Source of the DNA: Terriglobia bacterium
Lineage (GTDB): Bacteria; Acidobacteriota; Terriglobia; Terriglobales; Acidobacteriaceae
Reading direction: 5' to 3'
Assembly: GCA_021324365.1 (NCBI GenBank)
Contig: JAJPJE010000053.1
Span: 1 to 64,000, forward strand
Length of the DNA stretch: 64,000 nucleotides
Of the stretch, positions 9,236-17,107 are shown one piece after another; positions within the stretch are counted from its first letter, which is position 1; each line of letters opens with the position of its first letter. Both the position numbers and the translations under genes were made by a program. The notes under the pieces were generated by a model, which was not told the DNA's origin, ran no database searches, and saw only the letters and a program-made list of their open reading frames with translations.

Positions 9236-9264
9236 ACGACCAGATATCGTGGGCCGTTTTGTTT
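9228..9264 (+). terminator. Intrinsic terminator in the cysKE leader
   Basis: AACGGCCCACGA (9228-9239) and TCGTGGGCCGTT (9247-9258) form a perfect 12-bp stem with a 7-base loop, followed by TTGTTT. It lies upstream of cysK, not behind a longer gene, and so fits an attenuator. Confidence 0.88.
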
Positions 9265-9302
9265 GCATGCAAGTGGAACGCGCGCTGTGAAAAGGAGATG
9301 AG

Positions 9303-10268
9303 ATGAAAGTCGCGAAAGATGTGACACAGTTGATCGGCAACACTCCGCTGGTACAACTGAATAAAGTGACCAAGGGCAGCAAGGCGACTGTACTGGCGAA
9401 ACTCGAGAGCTTTAATCCGATGGCGAGCGTTAAAGACCGCATCGGCGTCAGCATGATCGAAGATGCGGAAAGAGCAGGGAAAATTCAACCGGGGAAGACG
9501 GTCCTGATCGAACCGACGAGCGGAAATACTGGCATAGCGTTGGCCTTCGTCGCCGCCGTCAAGGGCTACAGACTCGTCCTTACGATGCCTGACACCATGA
9601 GCCTGGAACGCCGCGTTCTGCTCCGAGCCTTTGGTGCTGAACTCGTCCTGACGCCGGGTCCAAAAGGAATGAAGGCAGCCATCGCCAAGGCCGAGGAGAT
9701 ACTCGCCAAGACTCCGAATGGCTACATACTTGGACAGTTCGACAATCCCGCCAATCCGAAGATTCACTTTGAAACCACCGGGCCGGAAATCTGGAACGAC
9801 ACAGACGGCAAGGTGGATTTTCTGATTTCAGGCGTCGGCACGGGAGGGACTCTGACTGGCGTGTCTGAGTACATCAAGCCCAAGAAGCCTTCGTTCAAAG
9901 CGATTGCCGTGGAGCCGACTGAGAGCGCGGTTTTGTCCGGCGGCCAGCCTTCGCCACACAAGATCCAGGGGCTTGGGGCGGGTTTCATTCCGAAGATTCT
10001 GCGGACCGACTACATCGACGAAGTGATCCAGGTTTCGAGCCAGGAAGCGATCGAAATGGCGCGGCGCCTGGCGGTCGAAGAGGGCTTGCTAATGGGTATT
10101 TCGTCGGGCGCGGCGGTGGTGGCGGCGGTAAAGGTTGCGAACCGCCCGGAGAACGCGGGCAAAGTGATCGTTGTGGTGTTGCCATCGTTCGGCGAGCGTT
10201 ACCTGACGAGCGTACTATTTGAGAATCTAAGAAATGAGGCGCAGCAGCTGACCGCAGTTGCGGTTTGA
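9303..10268 (+). CDS. cysK: Cysteine synthase A
   Basis: The 321-residue protein is a fold-type II PLP enzyme that makes cysteine from O-acetylserine and sulfide. The PLP lysine is in NPMASVKDR, the substrate loop is TSGNTG, and the phosphate loop is [11 protein letters not shown] ribosome binding site AAGGAGATGAG ends just before ATG 9303. The next gene, cysE, starts 3 bases after the stop, so the two enzymes that form the cysteine synthase complex are made from one transcript. The Cys-rich leader and terminator upstream imply control by Cys-tRNA charging. Confidence 0.97.
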   Translation: MKVAKDVTQLIGNTPLVQLNKVTKGSKATVLAKLESFNPMASVKDRIGVSMIEDAERAGKIQPGKTVLIEPTSGNTGIALAFVAAVKGYRLVLTMPDTMSLERRVLLRAFGAELVLTPGPKGMKAAIAKAEEILAKTPNGYILGQFDNPANPKIHFETTGPEIWNDTDGKVDFLISGVGTGGTLTGVSEYIKPKKPSFKAIAVEPTESAVLSGGQPSPHKIQGLGAGFIPKILRTDYIDEVIQVSSQEAIEMARRLAVEEGLLMGISSGAAVVAAVKVANRPENAGKVIVVVLPSFGERYLTSVLFENLRNEAQQLTAVAV

Positions 10269-10271
10269 CCT

Positions 10272-10979
10272 ATGGGAACGGCTCTAGATTGGGTGCGGGA
10301 AGACATTGCGTCGGTCCTGGAGAACGACCCGGCGGCAACGTCGACATTTCAGGTGGTGGTTTGCTATTCCGGATTGCATGCGCTTTGGGCTTACCGGCTG
10401 AACCACTGGTTCTGGAACCATGATTTCCGGCTACTGGCGCGCTGGCTGTCACAAGTGGCGCGCTGGTTTACTGGAATTGAAATTCACCCGGCAGCGCAGG
10501 TTGGACGGCGACTGTTTATCGATCACGGAATGGGGGTCGTGATTGGCGAGACGACGGTCATTGGCGACGACGTAACACTTTACCAGGGAGTAACGCTTGG
10601 CGGGACGGGAAAGGAGCATGGCAAACGTCACCCGACGATTGGCAATGGCGTAGTCATTGGCGCTGGCGCCAAAGTATTGGGAAACATTCTGGTGGGAGAC
10701 AATTCGCGTGTGGGCGCAGGTTCGGTCGTCCTTCGTAACGTGCCGGATAACTCAACGGTGGTTGGTGTTCCCGCACACATTGTCTTCCGCGACGGTAAGC
10801 GAGTAGTAATCACCGATCCCAAGCAGATCAACGACCCGCTCTCGGAAGCGCTGGCCGTGGTGGCTACGCAAGTCCGCGAACTGAAAGAGAAAGTGCGCAA
10901 GCTGGAGGGCGGCGTCGCGGATGATCATCACGGTGCAAGTTCGCTGCAGTCAGTGATCGAAATCGACTACCAAATATAG
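10272..10979 (+). CDS. cysE: Serine O-acetyltransferase
   Basis: The 235-residue protein makes O-acetylserine from serine and acetyl-CoA and feeds cysK just upstream (3-base gap). Residues 1-70 form the helical part; from about 70 the beta-helix begins with [32 protein letters not shown], with the catalytic Asp/His pair of this family, then [12 protein letters not shown] and [13 protein letters not shown]. It is a short-form CysE. The C-terminal tail (residues 200-235) is charged and ends in Ile, as in CysE tails that dock into CysK. Feedback inhibition by cysteine is usual for the family but cannot be judged here. Confidence 0.95.
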   Translation: MGTALDWVREDIASVLENDPAATSTFQVVVCYSGLHALWAYRLNHWFWNHDFRLLARWLSQVARWFTGIEIHPAAQVGRRLFIDHGMGVVIGETTVIGDDVTLYQGVTLGGTGKEHGKRHPTIGNGVVIGAGAKVLGNILVGDNSRVGAGSVVLRNVPDNSTVVGVPAHIVFRDGKRVVITDPKQINDPLSEALAVVATQVRELKEKVRKLEGGVADDHHGASSLQSVIEIDYQI

Positions 10980-11144
10980 GCGACTATCCGCTCCCAGGCA
11001 GAACGAACTGCGATTTTATTGAAAAAATCACAGGGAAAGCAGAGTTCCGCCGTGCTACCCTGATGCACATTGGCAGAGGAGCGTTCTAACGCATGAAGGC
11101 GCTAAACATCTGCAACGGCAATAGCAACAGCTCTTGCTTCTTCG

Positions 11145-11273
11145 CTACTTAGGGTTTCCACATCCGGATGGTGGGCACGGATAGGGATCTTGATTTTGAC
11201 TAAGAGCTACATTCGAAAAGTACAGTAGCCCTCCGAGAACCAAGGCAATCAGCGCAGCAGAGATCTTACGCAT
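11145..11273 (-). CDS. Small secreted peptide, 42 residues
   Basis: ATG 11273 is preceded by GGAGG nine bases upstream. The product begins MRKISAALIALVLGGLLYF, a clear signal peptide, and cleavage near ALSQ would leave about 17 residues rich in Pro with two Cys (PYPCPPSGCGNPK). I do not know the family. The start lies only 14 bases from the divergent ORF at 11288, so neither gene has room for its own promoter between them, and each promoter would have to lie inside the other gene. One of the two may not be expressed. Confidence 0.5.
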   Translation of the reverse strand: MRKISAALIALVLGGLLYFSNVALSQNQDPYPCPPSGCGNPK

Positions 11274-11287
11274 ATTTGGGAGCCTCC

Positions 11288-11884
11288 ATGGAATTGTTTG
11301 ATGCTGGATTAGGCCTATATCAGCTCAATTTTGTCCTGAATATCTGGTTGCTGGGGTTACTTTGGAGAGCAGACCGAAAGCACTACTTCCTGGCATATAC
11401 GGCCTTTCGACTCATTGCCACCATGGTACGGTTTCCTGCCCTGCTGGCCGGCGGGATGGACACCTACACAAAGGTATACTGGCTCACCAGCGGCATCCTG
11501 ATCTTCGCCTGTGTCTGGATATTATGCGACTTTTTCCCGAAGTTGACCGTACCAATTAGTATCGCGGCCGTAGCTTTGTCCTTTATGCAACTGCTCCATC
11601 CGAGCGTTGCCCTCGAACGGAACGTCCAAATAGCCATGTTCGTGGCGTCTTGCTACGTCTTGATCCTGGACCGCAGGAACTTCGTGGCGGCTGGCTTGGC
11701 GATTGCGACGCTATTGCCGGCGGTTGGGGAATGGCAGGCCGTGTTACTCGGTGGAACGGCAATGCGTTTTGTCCCAAGCCTCGCTTTTCTGCTCGCGCAA
11801 GCCGTCTGGATTTTCGGCATTTTTAAGCAGCGACAGGAGCGGGTCATGCCGCATGGGTACATCGAACGGCATGTAGTGTCGTAA
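11288..11884 (+). CDS. Multi-pass membrane protein of unknown function
   Basis: The protein of 198 residues (start chosen at ATG 11288 with GGGAG five bases upstream; a TTG 12 bases earlier is less likely) has about six hydrophobic segments: residues 10-28, 38-55, 68-84, 88-105, 115-150 and 160-180. It has a basic short tail. Arg/Lys after the first helix suggest an even number of membrane passes. I recognise no family; similar uncharacterised six-helix proteins are common in Acidobacteriota. The gap 10980-11144 upstream holds no gene that I can support. Confidence 0.65.
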   Translation: MELFDAGLGLYQLNFVLNIWLLGLLWRADRKHYFLAYTAFRLIATMVRFPALLAGGMDTYTKVYWLTSGILIFACVWILCDFFPKLTVPISIAAVALSFMQLLHPSVALERNVQIAMFVASCYVLILDRRNFVAAGLAIATLLPAVGEWQAVLLGGTAMRFVPSLAFLLAQAVWIFGIFKQRQERVMPHGYIERHVVS

Positions 11885-11952
11885 TGGCCAACCATCCAAT
11901 CTGGATAAAATTTTTGCGTTCGCGAATAGCTTCCTTTGCGCTTATTTATTGA

Positions 11953-12912
11953 ATGCGTATCTGGCAGGGACTGCGATGTGCATCGGCGATCGTGCTGGTG
12001 CTCTTTGGCTTGACCGCGCCGTCGGTAACACAGGAATCGGTGCGCGTCGACGTCAATCTGGTTAACGTCGCTTTTTCGGTTCGCGATGAGCATGGCGGTT
12101 TAGTCGACGATCTCACCAAGGAGAAGATCGAGGTCTTCGAAGATGCTGTTCCACAGAAGATCGCGTTTTTTGCGCGAAGCTCCGACGTCCCCCTCACGTT
12201 AGATTTAATCGTCGACGTCAGCGGCAGTCAGGATCATTTCACCAAACAGCATCAGCACGATCTGCAGGTCTTTCTCAAGGAAGTTTTGGGACCGCACGAT
12301 CGAGCTTTTGTCGTTTGTTTTGGAAATCACCTGCGGCTGGTCAGCGATTTTTCTTCGTCGAGTAAACAACTCATCGAGAGACTGAGCTCGTTCAAGAAGG
12401 GCGGCCGCGATTTTCCTGAAATCGGACCTAAAGAGAGCCGCGATCTGGGGACAGCTTTTTACGATTCCATCTACTACTCCGTTATTGAAAAATTGGCGGA
12501 AGAGAGCGGTCGCAAAGCGCTGCTTATCTTCAGTGATGGCGAGGACAACTCCAGTTCTCACGACATGATGACTGCGATCGAAACTGCCCAGGCGGAAAAT
12601 GTGACGCTGTTCAGTATCCGCTATACGGAACGAGAACATGGGAAGCTGACTGCTCGAAACAAAAATGGAATCAGTGTGATGGAGCGGGTTGCCAAAGAAA
12701 CAGGCGGCGATCAGTTCGACGCGGAGCAAACCGATCCGCGCACTTACTTCCGGCAGATCAGCGAGGAACTGCGGCACTCTTACGAACTGGCCTATTACCC
12801 GACAAACCGGGTGAAGGACGGCACCTTTCGAAAGATTTCGATACGCCCGGTGAACTCCGGACTTCTCGTCCGCTGCAAGACGGGATACTTCTCGAGAACG
12901 GCAGAACACTAG
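11953..12912 (+). CDS. VWFA-related acidobacterial domain protein
   Basis: The 319-residue protein has a signal peptide (to about residue 27), then the segment VRVDVNLVNVAFSVRDEHGGLVDDLTKEKIEVFEDAVPQKI typical of the VWFA-related acidobacterial family. A von Willebrand A domain follows, with a MIDAS metal site DVSGS in LDLIVDVSGSQDHF and LLIFSDGEDNSS. The end (SYELAYYPTNRVKDGTFRKISIRP) is also typical. Such proteins are secreted or periplasmic and probably bind partners through the metal site, but the role is unknown. The family is strongly expanded in Acidobacteriota and so supports the taxonomic call. Confidence 0.9.
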   Translation: MRIWQGLRCASAIVLVLFGLTAPSVTQESVRVDVNLVNVAFSVRDEHGGLVDDLTKEKIEVFEDAVPQKIAFFARSSDVPLTLDLIVDVSGSQDHFTKQHQHDLQVFLKEVLGPHDRAFVVCFGNHLRLVSDFSSSSKQLIERLSSFKKGGRDFPEIGPKESRDLGTAFYDSIYYSVIEKLAEESGRKALLIFSDGEDNSSSHDMMTAIETAQAENVTLFSIRYTEREHGKLTARNKNGISVMERVAKETGGDQFDAEQTDPRTYFRQISEELRHSYELAYYPTNRVKDGTFRKISIRPVNSGLLVRCKTGYFSRTAEH

Positions 12913-13080
12913 GTGCTTACCCAGGATCGCGCCGTTCGTAAGCATGTCATGAATTCTACTTCACCCAATCGAACCAAGCAGGCTCGAATCGGAGCCAGGG
13001 GTTGGGCACCAAAATCCCGACCTGTAGGGTTATAAACCTAGATATTTTCGTGAAATGCTGGTTTAGAATCGTCCCACTCT

Positions 13081-13160
13081 GAAGGGGAGGATCGGGAGAG
13101 TTCGAACTCCAACACCCCTTCCTGTCAGTGGCTCGAGAGAGCCAATCCCAAGCGCCACTG
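13081..13160 (+). other. Candidate structured RNA upstream of a small coiled-coil gene
   Basis: GAAGGGG (13081-13087) pairs with CCCCTTC (13115-13121), enclosing a GGAG/CTCC stem. Then CAGTGGC (13126-13132) can pair with GCCACTG (13154-13160), or the overlapping TGGCTC-GAGA-GAGCCA (13129-13144) can form instead. The two mutually exclusive hairpins just upstream of the CDS at 13215 look like a leader RNA. No known riboswitch class is matched. The rest of 12913-13214 holds nothing else that I see. Confidence 0.3.
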
Positions 13161-13214
13161 TAGTCGAGAGAATCAGTATCGCGTGTTCGCAACCATCTCT
13201 GGCCGAGGCGGAGC

Positions 13215-13373
13215 ATGACTGTTTACGAAATCATTCAGCAGAAGGAGCAACAAGTGGAGCGGCTGACACGTGAGATCGCTGCTCTGCGCGAGGCGGCCCG
13301 CATGCTGGAGAACAGTCGCTCTGACGGCGAGGACACGGGCAGGCCGGAACAAGCACCGACCCAGTTTCCCTGA
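13215..13373 (+). CDS. Small coiled-coil protein, 52 residues
   Basis: The product begins MTVYEIIQQKEQQVERLTRE and continues as a heptad-like helix (IAALREAARMLE), with a polar, Pro-containing tail. The first 34 residues form one amphipathic coiled coil. The start has GGCGGAG a few bases upstream. It lies 38 bases before the PilZ-GAF-TonB gene, probably in the same transcript. I do not know its function; a helix-based partner or oligomerisation role is inference. Confidence 0.7.
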   Translation: MTVYEIIQQKEQQVERLTREIAALREAARMLENSRSDGEDTGRPEQAPTQFP

Positions 13374-13411
13374 AGCTGCGAAGCTGCGCGTTCGACATCC
13401 AGGAATTTCCT

Positions 13412-15511
13412 ATGGCTGAAGTTCGTCTGAACCTACCGTTTGAAGGGGTGAGCTATCCGGTAAAACGGAGTTATCTGCGGAGAGGACTTGCCAACGCGCG
13501 GCAAGTGAAAGCTCGTCTTGGTGCCGCCGGTGAAGCAGTTGTTCTCGATGTGAGCGAGAACGGAATCGGAGTGCAGTTGCAGATGCCGCTTCAACCCGGC
13601 AGTTCCGTGCCGGTTGATCTGGATTTGCCGGAGAGCGGGGGACACGTTCGTGTAGATGGCCGGGTGATCTGGTCCAACCCGGGCCGCAGGGCTGGAATTC
13701 GTTTCGAGAAGGTTCCTGAGTCCGCGACCCAGCGCCTAAAGCAATGGGTCAGCCGTGGACCACAGACGAGTGGCCCGAAGTCGGCGGAATCGCGCCTCGG
13801 AAGCTTGGATGAGAGTGCGGTCGATGTTGGCGGCGAGGAACCGGTAACGCTGGAGCATGCGCTGTCGCAAGTCCTCGCACGTGCCATCACCATCACCAAG
13901 GCGACTGGCGCTGCTGTCGCAATCGGTACATCAGAGAAGATGGTCTGCCGTGCGAGCCAGGGCAACGCGCCGGACGTTGGCGTTCCCATTCAGCCCGACT
14001 CGGGATTGACCGGGCATTGCATTCGGAACCGCGCTGTCGTGCATTGCGAAGACACCGATGCCGACGAGCGGGTGAATGCCGAAGCATGCCGCGAAATGGA
14101 ACTGCGATCGGCCTTGGTGATTCCGGTATTTTCGGGGAAGAACGCGGACGAACTGAGTGGAATTCTTGAAGTATTCTCTTCGCGACCACGAGCGTTCACC
14201 GGCGATCACATTGCGAAGTTGGAGAAGCTTGCAAAAATCCTGGGAGTGGTTGCCTCCGACCTCGTGACGAAATTCGACGTCCAGGATACCGAGAAGACCG
14301 CTCCACAGAGCATTGTTTCTGAGCCAAAGCCGGGGAAGGCACACTCGCCGAGACGAATTGGGGAAAGATCGGAAACGAACTTCATATCGCAAGCAGCGGC
14401 TACAGCCACCGCGCGAGCACCTGAGGTTGCAAAGGTGATCTTGCCGGACGTGGTTCAGCCCGCAAACGTGGAGTTGCATTCTGGTGTCGCTGAAGTAAAA
14501 CCTGCCGCGTTAGTGGCGCCGGTCGTGACTACACAGATCGCCGCGAAACAAGCTGCGGTTAAGTTGGCTGAACTCACAAACCAGGGCGCGGAGGCGAGTG
14601 CGCATTCCGCTCAGGACTTCAATGAATGGCTGGACCGTAGTTCGAAAGCTGCGGAAGCGAGTGTTGCCGGCGAAGCCGAGGCGCTGCCAGCGCCGTCGTT
14701 CCTGATTGAGCCGCCATCAAGCGCAAAACGGATTCAGGATTGGATTGCAGCTGCGAATCTCGAAGGAAGTTCGCTTCGGCGCGTATTGCGAGCGATCGGC
14801 GTAGTTGTTATTGCAATGGAAATTGCAGCGGCGCTGTTTCTATATAGCCGGTGGGACCGCAAGCGCAACGCAGCAGAGAAACATGCACAGGCAGCGATCG
14901 TGATCCCGCCGCCCAAGCCCGTGTTCTTTGAACCATCCGTCGCAGTGCCTACGGTCACGGTGACCGAGACGATCAATCCGCAACCGAAGCGTAAGACAAG
15001 AGCCGACGATGCGGCTGCCGCTGACGATGGCTCCGATGACGTGATCGTGAACCGGTTGGACGGAAGCGGTGCGACAAGTTCTGCCACATCAAACAGCGAC
15101 TCGCAGAAAACCCAGCAGGCATCGGCGACAGCCGACACGGATTTGCCGGCACCGGCGCCAGCACCCGAGCAGGAGAACCTGGCGTCACTACGGCTGCCGG
15201 ACGAAGCGGCGAAGCCATCGCTTGCTGTGAGGCTCTCAAGCGGAACGACGGGCGGCGCCTTGATCAAGCGAGTGAACCCAATTTATCCGGAGACAGCCAA
15301 GCTGTTGCGCCTGCAAGGGCAAGTGGTGGTTAAAGCGCACGTCGCGAAAGATGGATCGGTGAGCAGCGTGCGCGCATTAAAAGGCAATGAATTTCTGGCT
15401 GGGGCCGCTGAAGACGCGGTGCGGCAGTGGCGCTATTCGCCCATGAAACTGAACGGTGTCCCGGTAGAGATGGACACGACCGTTACGGTGCAGTTCAAGA
15501 TGCCGAACTAG
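13412..15511 (+). CDS. PilZ-GAF-TonB C-terminal fusion protein
   Basis: The 699-residue protein has four parts. Residues 15-115 form a PilZ-like domain with the DVSENG (DxSxxG) motif, though the Arg-rich c-di-GMP motif in front is poor. Residues 148-290 look like a GAF domain (VGVPIQPDSGLTGHCIRNRAVVHCEDTDADERV). After an Ala-rich linker, one membrane helix lies near 456-478 (IGVVVIAMEIAAALFLYSRW). A Pro/Thr-rich stretch then leads to a TonB C-terminal domain (615-697; INPIYPETAKLLRLQGQVVVKAHV-type fold). The order puts PilZ and GAF in the cytoplasm and TonB in the periplasm. This suggests that signal or ligand state may tune a TonB-like contact with outer-membrane receptors. The 3' end overlaps lnt by 17 bases. 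Confidence 0.85.
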   Translation: MAEVRLNLPFEGVSYPVKRSYLRRGLANARQVKARLGAAGEAVVLDVSENGIGVQLQMPLQPGSSVPVDLDLPESGGHVRVDGRVIWSNPGRRAGIRFEKVPESATQRLKQWVSRGPQTSGPKSAESRLGSLDESAVDVGGEEPVTLEHALSQVLARAITITKATGAAVAIGTSEKMVCRASQGNAPDVGVPIQPDSGLTGHCIRNRAVVHCEDTDADERVNAEACREMELRSALVIPVFSGKNADELSGILEVFSSRPRAFTGDHIAKLEKLAKILGVVASDLVTKFDVQDTEKTAPQSIVSEPKPGKAHSPRRIGERSETNFISQAAATATARAPEVAKVILPDVVQPANVELHSGVAEVKPAALVAPVVTTQIAAKQAAVKLAELTNQGAEASAHSAQDFNEWLDRSSKAAEASVAGEAEALPAPSFLIEPPSSAKRIQDWIAAANLEGSSLRRVLRAIGVVVIAMEIAAALFLYSRWDRKRNAAEKHAQAAIVIPPPKPVFFEPSVAVPTVTVTETINPQPKRKTRADDAAAADDGSDDVIVNRLDGSGATSSATSNSDSQKTQQASATADTDLPAPAPAPEQENLASLRLPDEAAKPSLAVRLSSGTTGGALIKRVNPIYPETAKLLRLQGQVVVKAHVAKDGSVSSVRALKGNEFLAGAAEDAVRQWRYSPMKLNGVPVEMDTTVTVQFKMPN

Positions 15512-16970
15512 CCCGTGCAAACTCCTGCTTCCGGCGGAACGCCACGAAGAGCATACATGTAAGCGCGGCGATATTGATCCACGCGAACCAGTCTCCGGCA
15601 ATGGAATAGAACGTCGTCACATGCGTTATCGGAATAGTCGCAACCAGCGATGCGAAAGGCGCGGCGTCGCTATGCTGTTGGGCAATTACACGAGCGCGCG
15701 GGTCACTGATGGTAAGCAGTCCTTCTTTCGCCGAACGAGCTACGGTGAATCCATTTTCCACTCCCCGCATCACTGCCATACGATCGTGATACCAACCATC
15801 CGTACCGAAATCCCATGCGGGAACTAACAGCAGAGCGATGCCGGCTTTCCCATAATGGCGGCTGAGAGCGGGAAAATCCATGTCCTTGCAGATCGCAATG
15901 CCGTGAAGAGTGGCACCATCGCTGAAAACTGAGTAGCTGGTTCCGGGGCGATCACGGCGCTCAAAGGCGGGGATCAAGTGGTGCTTTACATACGTTGTGA
16001 CGGGCTGACCGTCGGCGCGATAGAACCGCGCCTCATTCAGGTAGCCGTTTGCAACGTGATGATCGATGCCCACGAGGATATCAACATGATTTTGCACAGC
16101 GGCGGACTGGAACATCTGGTCCATGCGCGGGATCTCGGCGTCGGCGACGTCAGCGACTTTCTCAGGGATGATGATTGTCTTCGCGCCCTGCGCAGCGAGT
16201 GACGGCACCTGATCGAGATAGCGCGCGAGAATGGCCATCCCTGCTTCTCCTGGCCTGGTCCCCGCGTTTTCGCGAACGTCAGAAGCAATGAGTCCGACCG
16301 TCACCTTCTCGGCGGGATTCGGCGGCGAAAGCAGGCGCAGTGTTCCGACGGAAAGAACGGCGATATACAAGATCCCGACGATTCCGGCAAAACGCCTCTT
16401 GTGACTGGCGGATGATTGGCTTACGAGTATGGCGGCAATGGTTGCGGGAAAAAAGAACAGTAGAAAGTCGATGCCCCAAACACCGGCGACTGAGGCTACT
16501 TGCAAAAGCGGCAAAAAATCCATTTGTGTGTAAGCGAGATTGGAGAAGGTGCTGTGTGGGGAAGTGACGGCATTCAAATATTCAAAGGTTACCCAGACTG
16601 ACGGCAGCGCGAGGGCTGCTCGCCACAATGAGCCGCGAAGAAGAAATGCGCGGCTGAGGAGAACGCCGAGCCCGAATACCACTGCCGCGGAGACGACGGC
16701 AAGAACAAAGACCGAAAGAGGCAGACGTATAACCACGTGCAGGTAATTCCACCATGAGAATCCACCGAGCACCCATCCTGCGAAAGAAACGAGAAACGCG
16801 GCAAGCTTGCCGATGCGGGGAGCTAACACAAGCGCGGGTAGTGGCGCGATCCAACCCAACCACCACACAGGATGGAGTCCGCCGGCAAAGTACGACATGG
16901 CTGCGGTTACAACGACGGTGGCAAGCCCAAATTGCCAGGCTGAGCGGCTATCGAGAGGCTGATCGGTCAT
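15495..16970 (-). CDS. lnt: Apolipoprotein N-acyltransferase
   Basis: The 491-residue protein has a multi-helix membrane part (about residues 10-210) and then a nitrilase-type periplasmic domain (about 215-455), plus one last helix. The catalytic triad of the carbon-nitrogen hydrolase fold is visible: Glu in IIIPEKVADV, Lys in YVKHHLIPAFE and Cys in GIAICKDMDFP. It should add the third acyl chain to lipoproteins such as the OmpA lipoprotein at 60195. The N-terminal AGGLHPVWWLGWIAPLPAL is typical of Lnt. It converges with the PilZ-GAF-TonB gene. Sequence length and motifs are near standard, so I am fairly confident. Confidence 0.88.
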   Translation of the reverse strand: MTDQPLDSRSAWQFGLATVVVTAAMSYFAGGLHPVWWLGWIAPLPALVLAPRIGKLAAFLVSFAGWVLGGFSWWNYLHVVIRLPLSVFVLAVVSAAVVFGLGVLLSRAFLLRGSLWRAALALPSVWVTFEYLNAVTSPHSTFSNLAYTQMDFLPLLQVASVAGVWGIDFLLFFFPATIAAILVSQSSASHKRRFAGIVGILYIAVLSVGTLRLLSPPNPAEKVTVGLIASDVRENAGTRPGEAGMAILARYLDQVPSLAAQGAKTIIIPEKVADVADAEIPRMDQMFQSAAVQNHVDILVGIDHHVANGYLNEARFYRADGQPVTTYVKHHLIPAFERRDRPGTSYSVFSDGATLHGIAICKDMDFPALSRHYGKAGIALLLVPAWDFGTDGWYHDRMAVMRGVENGFTVARSAKEGLLTISDPRARVIAQQHSDAAPFASLVATIPITHVTTFYSIAGDWFAWINIAALTCMLFVAFRRKQEFARASSAS

Positions 16971-17107
16971 TGAGTCGGTCTCCGAGGGGTGTACGTCTTC
17001 AGCGAAAAAATTGTTTCATATGTTGTAACGAAGATTGTGACCAGGAGACGTTTTGTTTCGAGAATATGCGGCAGCGATTTACCATGTTTCACCACCTGCG
17101 GGGACGA

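Noticed and set aside
11010-11100. Possible c-di-GMP riboswitch (AATCACAGGGAAAGC)
   Set aside because: Only the first few bases resemble the class I motif; the GACGCAAAGCC part and the second helix are missing.
13090-13115. tRNA-like T-loop (GAGTTCGAACTC) near 13099
   Set aside because: No acceptor stem, anticodon arm or CCA-end arrangement fits around it; it is just a palindrome within a hairpin.
16754-17107. Longer N-terminus of the D-aminoacylase fusion
   Set aside because: The upstream frame overlaps lnt on the other strand and would bury the signal peptide; ATG 17108 is the better start.
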